This document shows positions 53,062-62,407 of a stretch of 64,000 nucleotides of DNA, one piece after another. Numbering within the stretch: the stretch's first letter is position 1; the number at the start of each line of letters is the position of its first letter. A program made the translations under genes and the position numbers. This stretch comes from Streptomyces chrestomyceticus JCM 4735. Lineage in GTDB: Bacteria > Actinomycetota > Actinomycetes > Streptomycetales > Streptomycetaceae. The stretch is taken from assembly GCF_003865135.1 (NCBI RefSeq), contig NZ_BHZC01000001.1, positions 7,502,001-7,566,000 on the forward strand. The letters run 5' to 3'. The notes below the pieces were generated by a model. The model had not been told where the DNA came from. It made no database searches and saw only the letters and a list, made by a program, of their open reading frames with translations.

Positions 53062-53763
53062 ATGTCTGATGCTGCGCAGCCTTCCGCTGCCGAGGTACGT
53101 GCCGCCGCCGAGGCGGTCAAAGCCGCGCTGGACCGTCACCTCGACGCGGTCGAACACCGCTCGGGCCAGGACGACCCCGCCGTCTACGCCGCGTTCGACG
53201 AACTCGCCGCGGCGGCTGAGGCGTACGACGAGCTGCTGTACGACACCTATGACGAGGTCACTCCCTTCGAGATCCCCGGCAACGACACCCTGCCCGCCTA
53301 CGCGGGCCCGGAGGAACCCAGCGCGCTCAGCGTGCTGATCCGCCGCGACTACGCGGTGGTCGAACCACAGCGGCTGCTGTCGCAGGCGCAGCGGATCGCC
53401 GATCTCGACCCGGAGTCCGCCGCCGACGCCGCGGCGGAGGCCAGGGCGGTCAACGGCGGTACGGGATCGGTGGCCGGCGTGGTCGGCAGCAGCGTGCACG
53501 CGGCGCTGGGCGTGCTCTTCGGGGAGTTCGAACCGGACGAGATCGCCACCCGGCACAAGGAGTTCGGTCTGGAGGAGGGCGACTCCACGCTGTGGGTCGT
53601 CGCCGCCGACGAGACGCCGGAACCGGGGGAGTGGCTGTCCGCGCCGTTCGACCAGACCGATCCGCAGCGGGTGGTGTGCCGCTTCGACGTCAGCTCCGTC
53701 TTCGACGAGGAGCTGGGCGCCGATGACGACGACGTGCTGGAGACGCTCGACGGGGACCGCTGA
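53062..53763 (+). CDS. Conserved acidic hypothetical protein
   Basis: I cannot assign a family. The 233-residue protein is acidic, especially at the C-terminus (FDEELGADDDDVLETLDGD), and has an N-terminal helical part (AAEAVKAALDRHLDAVEHR). Streptomyces genomes carry a homologue at this position beside the RecD-like gene. ATG 53062 has no strong ribosome site. It converges on the RecD-like gene with 87 bp between stops. Confidence 0.75.
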   Translation: MSDAAQPSAAEVRAAAEAVKAALDRHLDAVEHRSGQDDPAVYAAFDELAAAAEAYDELLYDTYDEVTPFEIPGNDTLPAYAGPEEPSALSVLIRRDYAVVEPQRLLSQAQRIADLDPESAADAAAEARAVNGGTGSVAGVVGSSVHAALGVLFGEFEPDEIATRHKEFGLEEGDSTLWVVAADETPEPGEWLSAPFDQTDPQRVVCRFDVSSVFDEELGADDDDVLETLDGDR

Positions 53764-53850
53764 CGGCGTACGGATGCCCGGCCGGGTGACGGTGCCAGGG
53801 CCGGGGCGGCGCGTCGGTACGCGCCGCCCCCGGCACCGGGCGTCGAGCGG

Positions 53851-56519
53851 TCAGCCGGCCGACGCGTCCGCCGTGGCCTGCGCCGTGTGGAGCTGGAGCA
53901 GCGTCCGCAGACGGGTGGTGCGCTCCTTCGCCGGGATCTCCGCGACCGCGCGCGGCAGCGCCTGGTCCACGCCCTGCACGACGGACAGATGGCGCTCGGC
54001 ACGGCTGAAGGCGGTGTACACCCAGGAGCGGGTGAGGCCCTTCGCGGCGTCGCCCGGCAGGACGGCCACCACGGCGGGCCAGCGCGCCCCGGCCGCCTGG
54101 TGGGCGGTGACGGCCCAGCCGTGCCGGACCGTGTCCGGGCCCACCCGCTCACGCGGCACGACCACGGGGGAGCCGGCGCAGTCCAGGTGCAGGCCGGCCG
54201 CGTCGGCGCCGGTGACCTTGCCGGTGACCGTACGGCCGGGGGCGGGCGAGTAGGCGACGCGGTCGCCCGGGTCGAAGCCGCCGAACCGGCCGGGGCCGGG
54301 GTTGAGCCGCTCCTTGAGGGCCGCGTTCAGCGCGCGGGTGCCCGCGGCGCCGCCGTGGCCGACGGTGACGACCTGCGTCTGCTCGGCGGGCACCCCGATG
54401 GCCCGGGGCACCGAGTCGGCGACGAGCTGGACGGTACGGTGCACCGCCTCGCCGGCATCCCGCGCCGGAATGATCACTACTTCATTGCCGGGCGCCTCGA
54501 CCTGGTTCAGCTCCCCGATGCCGATGCCCGAGACCAGCTCGCCGACCGGCCCGAAGTCCGGGGTGCGGGAGGCGACCTGGGGGCAGCAGCGGGCGGCCAG
54601 CACGTCCGCGAAGAGCCGGCCGGGGCCGGCCGACCACAGCACGCCGGGGTCGCCGCTGAGCACCAGCCGGGCGCCGTCGGTCAGCGACTCCACGAGCAGC
54701 GCGGCGGTCTCCAGGTCCAGTTGGGGCGCGTCCAGGACGACCAGCAGGTCCAGGGCGAGCGCGCCGTCCGCGTCCCGGCCGGGGCCTTCGCGGCCGGCCA
54801 GCAGCCCGGAGAGCGTGACGGCGGCCTCGGCGGCGGCACCGGGCGCCGGGGCCGCGGCGAGGCCGGTGTACGTGTCGGCGGCCTCGGCGAGGTGCCGGGC
54901 CAGGCGGGCGCGGCCGTCCGGGGTGTGCGTGGCGCCGAACGCCCGCAGACCGAGCGCGCAGGCCGCGGCGATCAGTGCGGCGGGCTCGGCACGGGCGGCC
55001 TCGGCACCGGTGTGCGCGATCAGGCCGCTGCGGGCCGCGGCACGGATCAGCTCGGCGGCGGAGGGGGAGGGAGCGGCCGAGGCGGCCGCCTCCCACGCGG
55101 TGGCGGACGGCTGCTGTACGGCCCGTACGGGGGCGTCGTCCCGTACGGGAGTGTCGTCTCGCACGGAGGTGTCGTCCTCCGGTGCGCCGTCGCCCGGCTC
55201 CGAGGGGCCGTCGTGCTCCGGTGTGCTGCTCGCAGCCGGTTCGCCGTCGGCGCCGGTGGGCCCGGCGTCGGCGGGCTCGGCGCTGGTGGGCTCCTCGTCG
55301 GCGGGCTCCTCGAAGGTGTTGAGCAGCCGCGCCAGGCCGTCCGCGACGCTCTCCTCGGCCATGGCGAACCGGTCCAGCCCGAGCAGGACCCGGACCGGCT
55401 GCTCCTCGTCCTCGTCGCCGGCCGACGGCCGCGCGCCGCCGGGCGTCTCGACGGCGTCCTGGAAGACGAGCACGGCCCCCTCGGCGATGGCCGTCTGCAG
55501 GGCCTCGTCCGGGTCCGGTACGGAGCGCTGGGCGAGCGCGGCGCGCAGCGCGGGCGCCTCCAGCGCGGAGTGCCCCGCCAGCGCGGCCTGCTCCAGCAGC
55601 CAGCCGACCAGGGCCTGCGCACGCCGGTCGTCGTCCGGCCCGCAGGCCGGGCCGAGCAGCGCCCGCGCGAAGCCGTCGGCCTGCTCGGGGCGGACGCCCG
55701 GCACGGCGAGCAACTGCCACGGGTCCTCGCGCAGCGCCTCCGCCGCGCGCTCGCCGAGCGTCTCGGCGGTCTTCTCGGCCAGGGTCTCCGGGGCACCGCC
55801 CGCCGTCAGGACCTGCCGTACGCCGTCGAGGCCGGGGGCCAGGTCCGCGGTCGTGGCCGGGTGGGGGGTCGTGTGCGCGGCGGGGGCGGGGCGGCCGCCG
55901 CCGTCACCGCCCGGGACCGGACGGGTGTGGTCGGGGGCGCTCTCCTGGCCGGGCACGGCGGGGGCCTGCGGCGGGGCTCCCGCCGGACCACCGCGCTCCG
56001 GGGTGCCCGTCGCGGGAGCCGGTACGCCGCCCTGGGGCTTCCGGGCGCCCGCCGCCGCACCCGCGCCGCCCGACCGGGGCGACCGCTGGGTGAAGAACGA
56101 GTCCGCGGACCGCTCCCCGCTCTCCACGGCCCGCACGGCCGCCGCCAGCGCGGCGGCGCTGAGCTTCCCGCCCGGCTCGGCGGCACGCCCGCCGTCCGCC
56201 GCCACAGGCGCGCCCGCGCCCGCTTCCGGACCACCTGCGGACCCGGCCGCCGTCTCATCCCCGGCTGCCGTCACGCTCTCGGCCGCCGCGTCCCCGGCTC
56301 CCGCCGCGTCCCCAGCCTCCGGCGAACCTGCGGGCACACCGTCCGTGCCACCTCCCGTGTCGCCTGTGCCACCGTCCGTGCCACCACGCGTGTCACCGCC
56401 TGTGACGTCCTCCCTCCCGGCCGCCTCCGGGACAGCCGTCGTGGCCGCCTCCTCGGGGCGGTCTCCGGGCCGGGCGCGGTGGGCTCGGGCGCGTCCTCGG
56501 AGAGGCGGTCGGTACTCAC
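53851..56519 (-). CDS. RecD-like helicase-fold protein with lost ATPase motifs, probable frameshift
   Basis: Starting at GTG 56519 (overlapping the AKR stop as GTGA), it reads about 20 residues before a likely one-base deletion in a C-run (GGGG at 56455-56458 on the plus strand). The remaining 870 residues are in another frame. After a disordered region come helix-hairpin-helix-like segments (LAVPGVRPEQADGFARALL), then a RecD2-like core. The Walker A position reads IAHTGAEAARAE instead of GGPGTGKT, and the Walker B position LVVLDAPQLD instead of DE; GDPGVLWSAGPG and WVYTAFSRAERH remain. So it looks like a helicase fold without ATPase chemistry. Confidence 0.75.
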
Positions 56520-57499
56520 AGCGTGCTCCAGTCGTGGTCGGGATAGTGGTGCACCGGGGCCGAGACATCGTCCAGGGCCCGGCAGATCTCGTCAGGAAGA
56601 CTAAGGGTCTCCACTGACAACGCCGCTCTGAGCTGCTGCGCCGTGCGTGCGCCGACGACCGGGGCGGTGACTCCCGGCCGGTCGCGCACCCAGGCGAGAG
56701 CCACCTGCAGCGCGGTGACGGCGAGCCCGTCGGCGGCCGTGCTGACCGCCTCGACGATCCGGCCCGCCGTATCGTCCAGGTAGGGGGCGACGAACGGCGC
56801 CAGTTGTTCCGAGGCGCCCCGTGAGTCGGCCGGGGTGGCGTGCCGGTACTTGCCGGTGAGCACCCCTCGGCCCAGCGGCGACGAGGGCAGCAGGCCGACG
56901 CCCAGGTCCCGCGCGGCGGGCAGCAGCTCCCGTTCGATGCCGCGCTGGAGGAGGGAGTACTCCATCTGGGTGCCGGCCAGCCGCGTGCGCAGGGTCGGGG
57001 CGGACAACTGCCAGGTCGCCGCCTTGGCCAGTTGCCAGCCGGAGAAGTTCGAGACGCCGACATAGCGTGCGCGGCCGGTGGCGACGGCGATGTCGAGCGC
57101 CTGGAGGGTCTCGTCGAGCGGGGTGTGCGGGTCGAAGGCGTGGAGCTGCCAGAGGTCCACGTAGTCGGTGCCGAGACGTTCCAGCGAGGCGTCCAGCGCG
57201 TCCAGGAGGTGGCGGCGGGAGCCGTCGACGCGGCGGTCCGCGTCCAGGACGCTGCCCGCCTTCGTCGCGATGACCAGGTCCCGGCGCGGCACCAGCCCCT
57301 CGCAGAGCCGGCCGAGCAGATACTCGGCGCCGCCGTCGGCGTACACGTCCGCGGTGTCCACGAGGGTGCCGCCGGCTTCCCAGAACGCCTTGAGCTGCTC
57401 GGCGGCGTCGTGCTCGTCGGTGTCCCTGGCCCAGGTCAGGGTGCCGAGGCCGAGACGGGACACGCGCAGGCCCGTACGGCCGAGGTGCCTTTGCTCCAT
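56516..57499 (-). CDS. Aldo/keto reductase
   Basis: The 327-residue protein has the AKR catalytic set: D in VDTADVYADG, Tyr in the same stretch, Lys in LVIATKAGS and His in LWQLHAFDP. GVSNFSGWQLA and PLGRGVLTGKY are cofactor-binding signatures. It reduces aldehydes or ketones with NADPH. ATG 57499. Its stop overlaps the start of the RecD-like gene, which suggests they are co-transcribed. Confidence 0.92.
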   Translation of the reverse strand: MEQRHLGRTGLRVSRLGLGTLTWARDTDEHDAAEQLKAFWEAGGTLVDTADVYADGGAEYLLGRLCEGLVPRRDLVIATKAGSVLDADRRVDGSRRHLLDALDASLERLGTDYVDLWQLHAFDPHTPLDETLQALDIAVATGRARYVGVSNFSGWQLAKAATWQLSAPTLRTRLAGTQMEYSLLQRGIERELLPAARDLGVGLLPSSPLGRGVLTGKYRHATPADSRGASEQLAPFVAPYLDDTAGRIVEAVSTAADGLAVTALQVALAWVRDRPGVTAPVVGARTAQQLRAALSVETLSLPDEICRALDDVSAPVHHYPDHDWSTL

Positions 57500-57672
57500 G
57501 GGCCCTGAGGTTACTGGCCTGTCGTCCGGCTCACGGGACCCTGTGGACAACCGGCCGCACGGTGCGCCGCCGGCCTGTGGACAACCGGGCGGCCCGCCGC
57601 GCCGCCGGTCCACGGGCGGGCGGCCGGTGACGGCCGGTGCCACCCCGCGCTAGAGTCCCCGGAACACCGACG

Positions 57673-57686
57673 TTACTGATCAGTAA
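57673..57686 (+). promoter_or_regulatory. Palindromic operator upstream of the F420-dependent oxidoreductase
   Basis: TTACTGATCAGTAA is fully self-complementary, AT-rich in a GC-rich region, and ends 10 bases before the gene's ATG. A TetR- or MarR-like repressor would block transcription or translation here. No candidate regulator gene is adjacent. Confidence 0.65.
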
Positions 57687-57696
57687 GGGGAGCGGT

Positions 57697-58752
57697 ATGA
57701 AGCTCGGGATCAACCTCGGCTACTGGGGCGCCGGGATGGACGCGGACAATCTGGCCGTCGCGCAGGAGGCCGACCGGCTCGGCTACGCGGTGTGCTGGGC
57801 GGCCGAGGCGTACGGCTCCGACGCCCCCACCGTGCTCTCCTGGGTCGCCTCGCGGACCGAGCACATCGACGTCGGCTCGGCGATCTTCCAGATCCCGGCC
57901 CGTACGCCCGCGATGACCGCGATGACGGCCGCCACCCTCGACTCGCTGTCCGGCGGCCGCTTCCGGCTGGGCCTGGGCGTCTCGGGGCCGCAGGTCTCGG
58001 AGGGCTGGTACGGCGTGAAGTTCGACAAGCCGCTGGCCCGTACCCGCGAGTACGTGGAGATCGTCCGCAAGGCGATGACCCGCGAGCGGCTGTCCTACGA
58101 GGGGCAGCACTGGACGCTGCCGCTGCCCGGCGGCCCGGGCAAGCCGCTGAAGCTGACGGTGCACCCGCAGCGCGAGCACATTCCGCTCTACATCGCCGCG
58201 ATCGGCCCCAAGAACCTCACCCAGACCGGTGAGATCGCCGACGGCGCGCTCTTGATCTTCCCGTCCGCCGACCACCTGGAGGAGACGGCGATCACGCACA
58301 TCCGGGCCGGCCGGGAGAAGGCGGGCAAGACCCTGGAGGGCTTCGACGTCTGCCCGACGCTGCCGCTGGCCGTCGGCGAGGACAAGGACGTCAGCGCGCT
58401 GGCCGACACGTTCCGCCCGTACACCGCGCTGTACGTGGGCGGCATGGGCAGCCGCAAGCAGAACTTCTACAACCAGCTCGCGCAGCGCATGGGCTACGAG
58501 AAGGAGGCCGCCGAGATCCAGGACAAGTACCTCTCCGGCGACAAGGAGGGCGCGGCGGCCGCCATCCCGCAGAAGCTGATCGACCAGACCACGCTGCTGG
58601 GTTCCGTCGAGCGCATCGCGGACCGGATGCAGGCGTACGCGGCGGCCGGCGTGACCACGCTGACCCTCGCGCCCGCCGGCTTCACGCTGGAGGAGCGCCT
58701 CGCCTCGCTGCGGGCGGGCACCGAGGCCCTGGAGCGCGCGGGGCTCGCATAA
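57697..58752 (+). CDS. LLM-class F420-dependent oxidoreductase
   Basis: The 351-residue protein has a TIM-barrel pattern of the luciferase-like monooxygenase class: MKLGINLGYWGAGMD at strand 1, SRTEHIDVGSAIFQIPARTP, LGLGVSGPQVSEGWYG, and YIAAIGPKNLTQTGEIADG. This F420-dependent subgroup is frequent in Streptomyces; it reduces or oxidises an unsaturated substrate. ATG 57697 lies 10 bases after the palindrome. A hairpin at 58796-58834 ends the transcript. Confidence 0.9.
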   Translation: MKLGINLGYWGAGMDADNLAVAQEADRLGYAVCWAAEAYGSDAPTVLSWVASRTEHIDVGSAIFQIPARTPAMTAMTAATLDSLSGGRFRLGLGVSGPQVSEGWYGVKFDKPLARTREYVEIVRKAMTRERLSYEGQHWTLPLPGGPGKPLKLTVHPQREHIPLYIAAIGPKNLTQTGEIADGALLIFPSADHLEETAITHIRAGREKAGKTLEGFDVCPTLPLAVGEDKDVSALADTFRPYTALYVGGMGSRKQNFYNQLAQRMGYEKEAAEIQDKYLSGDKEGAAAAIPQKLIDQTTLLGSVERIADRMQAYAAAGVTTLTLAPAGFTLEERLASLRAGTEALERAGLA

Positions 58753-59091
58753 GGGGCGCGGGGTCCGGACGGGCACCGGCCCCGGGGGAGCCTGCGGCCG
58801 TGGTGGGGGCTCGGGGGTCTTCCCCGCCACGGCCGTCACCCGGCACAACGCGGGGACGGCCCGCGTGGTTACGCCACGGTGCTCCGTCCGGCCGCCGGAC
58901 CGCCGTCCTGAACGTCTCCGGGCCGTCTCCCGGACCGCCCTCCGCTCCGCCTCCCGTCCCCCCTCCCGGCCGGTCCGCCGGCCGGCCACGACGTCACCTG
59001 TACGGAGGAGATGGCCGACGCCACGGTTGCCACCTTCGCCGTACCGCACTTCACTCTTCTTCTGCGGGTGCGGCGTATCGGAGGTGACCCG
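58753..59091. other. Intergenic region between LLM and ferritin-like genes
   Basis: The first part contains the terminator at 58796-58834. The rest is GC-rich. A coding frame exists from ATG 59011 but is probably not translated, because GTG 59092 has the better ribosome site. No other element was noticed. Confidence 0.55.
58796..58834 (+). terminator. Terminator of the LLM oxidoreductase gene
   Basis: GGCCGTGGTGGGG and CCCCGCCACGGCC form a 13-bp stem with one mismatch and a 13-base loop, 44 bp past the stop. Confidence 0.7.
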
Positions 59092-59880
59092 GTGCTCTCG
59101 GCCAGAAGCCTGTTCCAGGAGATTCTCGACCACGACGAGTCCTACCGGCTCTTCTGCTCCATCGCGGCCGGCGGCGAGGCCCAGGGCGGCTGGGAGAACG
59201 GACGGATCGCCGTGCTGATCCCCGGATCGCTGCGGGAGCTGGCCCCCAAGGCCGCCCGGCACGGCGCCGACGAGGACAAGCACGGCCGCCTCTTCACCGC
59301 CCTGCTGCGCAAGCGCGGCCTGGACCTGGTGCCCGTCCCCGAGGACACCGACTACACCGTCCTGCTGGAGCGCCGCGGCATCGGCCTGGCCCACGACAGG
59401 CTGCGCCGCGACGAGCCGCTGACCGAGCAGGAAGTCGTCGCCTACCTGGCGCACAGCCGGGTCACCGAGCAGCGCGCCGCCGAACAGATGGACCTGCTCA
59501 AGAAGCACTTCGGCGGTCACCCCGACATCGGCCGGGCGGTCCTGATGATCGCCCAGGACGAGGAGAACCACCTCGCCTACTGCCACGAGGAGCTGCTGCG
59601 GCTGGCGGCGCGGGGCCACGGCCCGGCGATCCGGCGCACGCTGCGCGACGCGGCGCGCGCCGAGATCGAGGTCTACCGGGACGTCAGCCTGGCCGTGCTG
59701 GCCCACATGGGACGCATCCTGCGCTGGCCGCGGCCGAAGTCCGCCCTCCTCGCCGCCGGCATCCGCGCGGTGTACGTCTACGAGCGGCTCGCCGGCTGGC
59801 GCCGGATGGTCTCGCTACGGCTCCCGGAGCGGCGTGACGCGCTGGGCGGCCCGGCCGCCCCGGCACCCGGGACCGTCTGA
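59092..59880 (+). CDS. Ferritin-like domain protein
   Basis: The 262-residue protein is helical with repeated acidic/His pairs expected of a four-helix ferritin-like bundle: QEILDHDESYRLFC near the N-terminus, ARHGADEDKHGRLF, HSRVTEQRAAEQMDLL, and MIAQDEENHLAYCHEELLRL. It could bind a di-iron site. GTG 59092 is chosen because GGAGG lies seven bases upstream; ATG 59011 has GGAGGAG touching the start, with poor spacing. From memory this family is next to corA near mshC in streptomycetes. Confidence 0.78.
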   Translation: MLSARSLFQEILDHDESYRLFCSIAAGGEAQGGWENGRIAVLIPGSLRELAPKAARHGADEDKHGRLFTALLRKRGLDLVPVPEDTDYTVLLERRGIGLAHDRLRRDEPLTEQEVVAYLAHSRVTEQRAAEQMDLLKKHFGGHPDIGRAVLMIAQDEENHLAYCHEELLRLAARGHGPAIRRTLRDAARAEIEVYRDVSLAVLAHMGRILRWPRPKSALLAAGIRAVYVYERLAGWRRMVSLRLPERRDALGGPAAPAPGTV

Positions 59881-59893
59881 GGCGGGTGGCCGC

Positions 59894-60892
59894 TCACAGC
59901 CAGCCGCGGCGTTTGAAGAGGCGGTACAGCGACAGCTCGATGATCACCATCAGCAGCAGGATGCCGTAGTAGCCCCAGGACCACTTCAGTTCGGGCATGT
60001 GCTCGAAGTTCATGCCGTAGACGCCCGCGATCAGCGTCGGCACGGCCGCCAGGGCCGCCCAGGCGGAGATCTTGCGCATGTCGTCGTTCTGGCGCACCCC
60101 CATCTGCGCCAGGTGGGCGCTGAGGATGTCGGACAGCAGCCGGTCCAGGCCCTCGACCGACTCGTTGGCGCGGGTGAGGTGGTCGCCGACGTCCCGGAAG
60201 AACGGCCGCGCCTCGTCGTGCACGAAGGGCACACCGGGGTTCTGCAGCCGCAGCATCGGCTCCACCAGCGGGTTGGTGGCCCGCCGGAACTCCAGCACCT
60301 CGCGCTTGAACGCGTAGATCGCGGCGGCGGTGTTGCCGCTGTCCGACCGGGACGGCGCGAACACCTCCGCCTCCAACTCCTCCAGGTCCACCTGGAGTTC
60401 CGTGGCCACCTCGATGTAGTGGTCGACCACCGCGTCGCTGATCGCGTACAGCACCGCGGTGGGACCGTGCCGCAGGACGTCCGGCTCGTGCTCCAGGCGG
60501 CGGCGTACGGCGGTGAGCGGGCTGGCGGTGCCGTGCCGGACGACCACGACGAAGGAGTCCCCGAGGAAGATCATCAGCTCGCTGGCCGAGACCGAGCCCG
60601 CCGCGTCGTCGTAGGTGATCGGTTTGAGCACCATGAACAGGGAGTCGTCGTACACCTCCAGCTTCGGCCGCTGATGGGCCTTGAGCGCGTCCTCCACGGC
60701 GAGCGGGTGCAGCCCGAACTCCCTGCTGACATGGTCGAACTCCTCCGGGGTGGGCTCGTGCAGCCCGAGCCACAGGAAGGAGTGACCTTCGGCGCGCGCC
60801 GCTTCGAGGGCGTCGGAGAAGTCCTCCGGCCCCTGGGTGCGGCGGCCGTCCTGGTAGATGGCGCAGTCGACGATCACACGGGGAATTGTCAC
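59894..60892 (-). CDS. corA: CorA-family magnesium/cobalt channel
   Basis: The 332-residue protein has the CorA layout: a large cytoplasmic N-terminal domain, a long helix (about 215-270), two C-terminal membrane segments and the signature YGMNF between them. The final RLFKRRGWL is typical. It imports Mg2+. GTG 60892. It converges with the ferritin-like gene, 13 bp between stops. Confidence 0.92.
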   Translation of the reverse strand: MTIPRVIVDCAIYQDGRRTQGPEDFSDALEAARAEGHSFLWLGLHEPTPEEFDHVSREFGLHPLAVEDALKAHQRPKLEVYDDSLFMVLKPITYDDAAGSVSASELMIFLGDSFVVVVRHGTASPLTAVRRRLEHEPDVLRHGPTAVLYAISDAVVDHYIEVATELQVDLEELEAEVFAPSRSDSGNTAAAIYAFKREVLEFRRATNPLVEPMLRLQNPGVPFVHDEARPFFRDVGDHLTRANESVEGLDRLLSDILSAHLAQMGVRQNDDMRKISAWAALAAVPTLIAGVYGMNFEHMPELKWSWGYYGILLLMVIIELSLYRLFKRRGWL

Positions 60893-60988
60893 TCGCCGCG
60901 CCGCGTCGTGCCAGGAGCAGGCCGTCCGCGTTCCGGGGCGGCGGTCCCGCGTCCGGTGCCGCCGTCCGGGGAACGTAGGCTGGCTGCC

Positions 60989-61687
60989 ATGCCCACGCTG
61001 ATCCTGGTGCGGCACGGCCGCTCCACCGCCAACACGTCCGGCCTGCTCGCCGGGCGTACTCCCGGGGTGACCCTCGACGAGCGGGGCGCCGCCCAGGCCG
61101 CCGCGCTCCCCGGCCGCCTCGCGGACCTGCCGCTCGCCGCCGCCGTCAGCAGTCCGCTGGAGCGTTGCCTGGAGACCGTGCAACCCCTCCTGGACGCCCG
61201 GCCCGGCCTGCCGCTGCATGTCGAGGACCGCATCAACGAGTGCGACTACGGTGACTGGTCGGGCCGCAAACTGGCCGAGCTCAACGACGAGCCGCTGATG
61301 GAGGTCGTCCAGCAGCACCCGTCCGCCGCCGCCTTCCCGGGCGGGGAGTCCATGCGGGCCATGCAGGCCCGCGCCATGGACGCGGTGCGCGACTGGAACG
61401 CCCGGATCGAGGCGGAGCACGGCCCCGAGGCGGTCTACGCGATGTGCTCGCACGGCGACATCATCAAGTCCCTCGTCGCCGAGGCCCTCGGCCTGCACTT
61501 CGACCTCTTCCAGCGGATCTCGGTCGAGCCCTGTTCGCTGACCGCGATCCGCTGGACCCGCCTGCGGCCCTACCTCGTACGCCTCGGCGACACCGGCCAC
61601 TTCGGCGGGCTGGCGCCGCGGGCGGACGGCAGTACGGCGGCGGACGACCGGGACGCGGCCGTCGGCGGTGGCGCGGGCGGAGCGTGA
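60989..61687 (+). CDS. Histidine phosphatase family protein (MSMEG_4193 type)
   Basis: The 232-residue protein has the phosphoglycerate-mutase-like motif LILVRHGRSTAN with the catalytic His8, SSPLERCLETVQPLL, the second His in CSHGDIIKSLVAEAL, and the C-terminal region of the MSMEG_4193 family. It is a phosphatase with unknown substrate. ATG 60989. The gene precedes DUF3090 and SCO1664-family genes and forms a conserved actinobacterial group with them. Confidence 0.9.
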   Translation: MPTLILVRHGRSTANTSGLLAGRTPGVTLDERGAAQAAALPGRLADLPLAAAVSSPLERCLETVQPLLDARPGLPLHVEDRINECDYGDWSGRKLAELNDEPLMEVVQQHPSAAAFPGGESMRAMQARAMDAVRDWNARIEAEHGPEAVYAMCSHGDIIKSLVAEALGLHFDLFQRISVEPCSLTAIRWTRLRPYLVRLGDTGHFGGLAPRADGSTAADDRDAAVGGGAGGA

Positions 61688-61816
61688 TCAGCGGGCGCAG
61701 TAGGGTGGTGCGACGGCGCTGCCTGCCACACCTCCTGCGTTCCGCACCCGGAAGCCACACCCACAGGAACCGCAGCGACCTCAGTGACCCCGCAGTCGAG
61801 CAAACGGAGCAGGACG

Positions 61817-62407
61817 TTGTCCCGTCAGGTGTTCTTCTACGACGCGCCGGACCGCTTCGTGGCCGGTACGGTCGGGCTGCCTGGCCGCCGTAGCTTCTTC
61901 CTCCAGGCGACGGCTTCCGGCCGTACCACCAGTGTCGCCCTGGAGAAGACCCAGGTCGCCGCGCTCGCCGAGCGCGTCGACGAGCTGCTGGACGAGGTGG
62001 TGCGCCGCAGCGGCGGCAACGCGCCCGTCCCCGCGGTGGCCCCCGCCGAACTGTCCGACACCGCTCCGCTGGAATCGCCGGTCGAGGAGGAGTTCCGGGT
62101 CGGCACGATGGCGCTCGCCTGGGACGGCGACGAACAGCGCATGATCATCGAGGCCCAGGCACTGGTCGAGCTGGAGGCCGACACCGACGAGGATCTCGCC
62201 GAGGCCGAGGAGCGGCTGCTCCAGGACGACGAGAACGGCCCGCCGATGCTGCGCGTGCGCCTCACCGGCACGATGGCCCGCTCCTTCGCCAAGCGGGCCC
62301 TGGAAGTCGTCAACGCGGGGCGCCCGCCGTGCCCGCTGTGCAGCCTGCCGCTCGACCCGGAGGGACACGTATGCCCGCGTCAGAACGGATACCGGCGGGA
62401 CGCGTGA
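61817..62407 (+). CDS. DUF3090 protein
   Basis: The 196-residue protein starts at TTG 61817 with MSRQVFFYDAPDRFV, the typical family N-terminus, after GGAGCAGGACG. It has an alpha/beta core and ends with a putative zinc-binding cluster CPLCSLPLDPEGHVCPR (C-X2-C-X10-C). The stop overlaps the following start (TGATG), so the two are coupled. Function unknown; the constant link with the SCO1664-type kinase suggests a shared pathway. Confidence 0.9.
   Translation: MSRQVFFYDAPDRFVAGTVGLPGRRSFFLQATASGRTTSVALEKTQVAALAERVDELLDEVVRRSGGNAPVPAVAPAELSDTAPLESPVEEEFRVGTMALAWDGDEQRMIIEAQALVELEADTDEDLAEAEERLLQDDENGPPMLRVRLTGTMARSFAKRALEVVNAGRPPCPLCSLPLDPEGHVCPRQNGYRRDA

Noticed and set aside
59011..59091. 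N-terminal extension of the ferritin-like protein from ATG 59011
   Set aside because: GGAGGAG abuts this ATG with too little spacing, while GTG 59092 has ideal spacing and the helical domain begins there.
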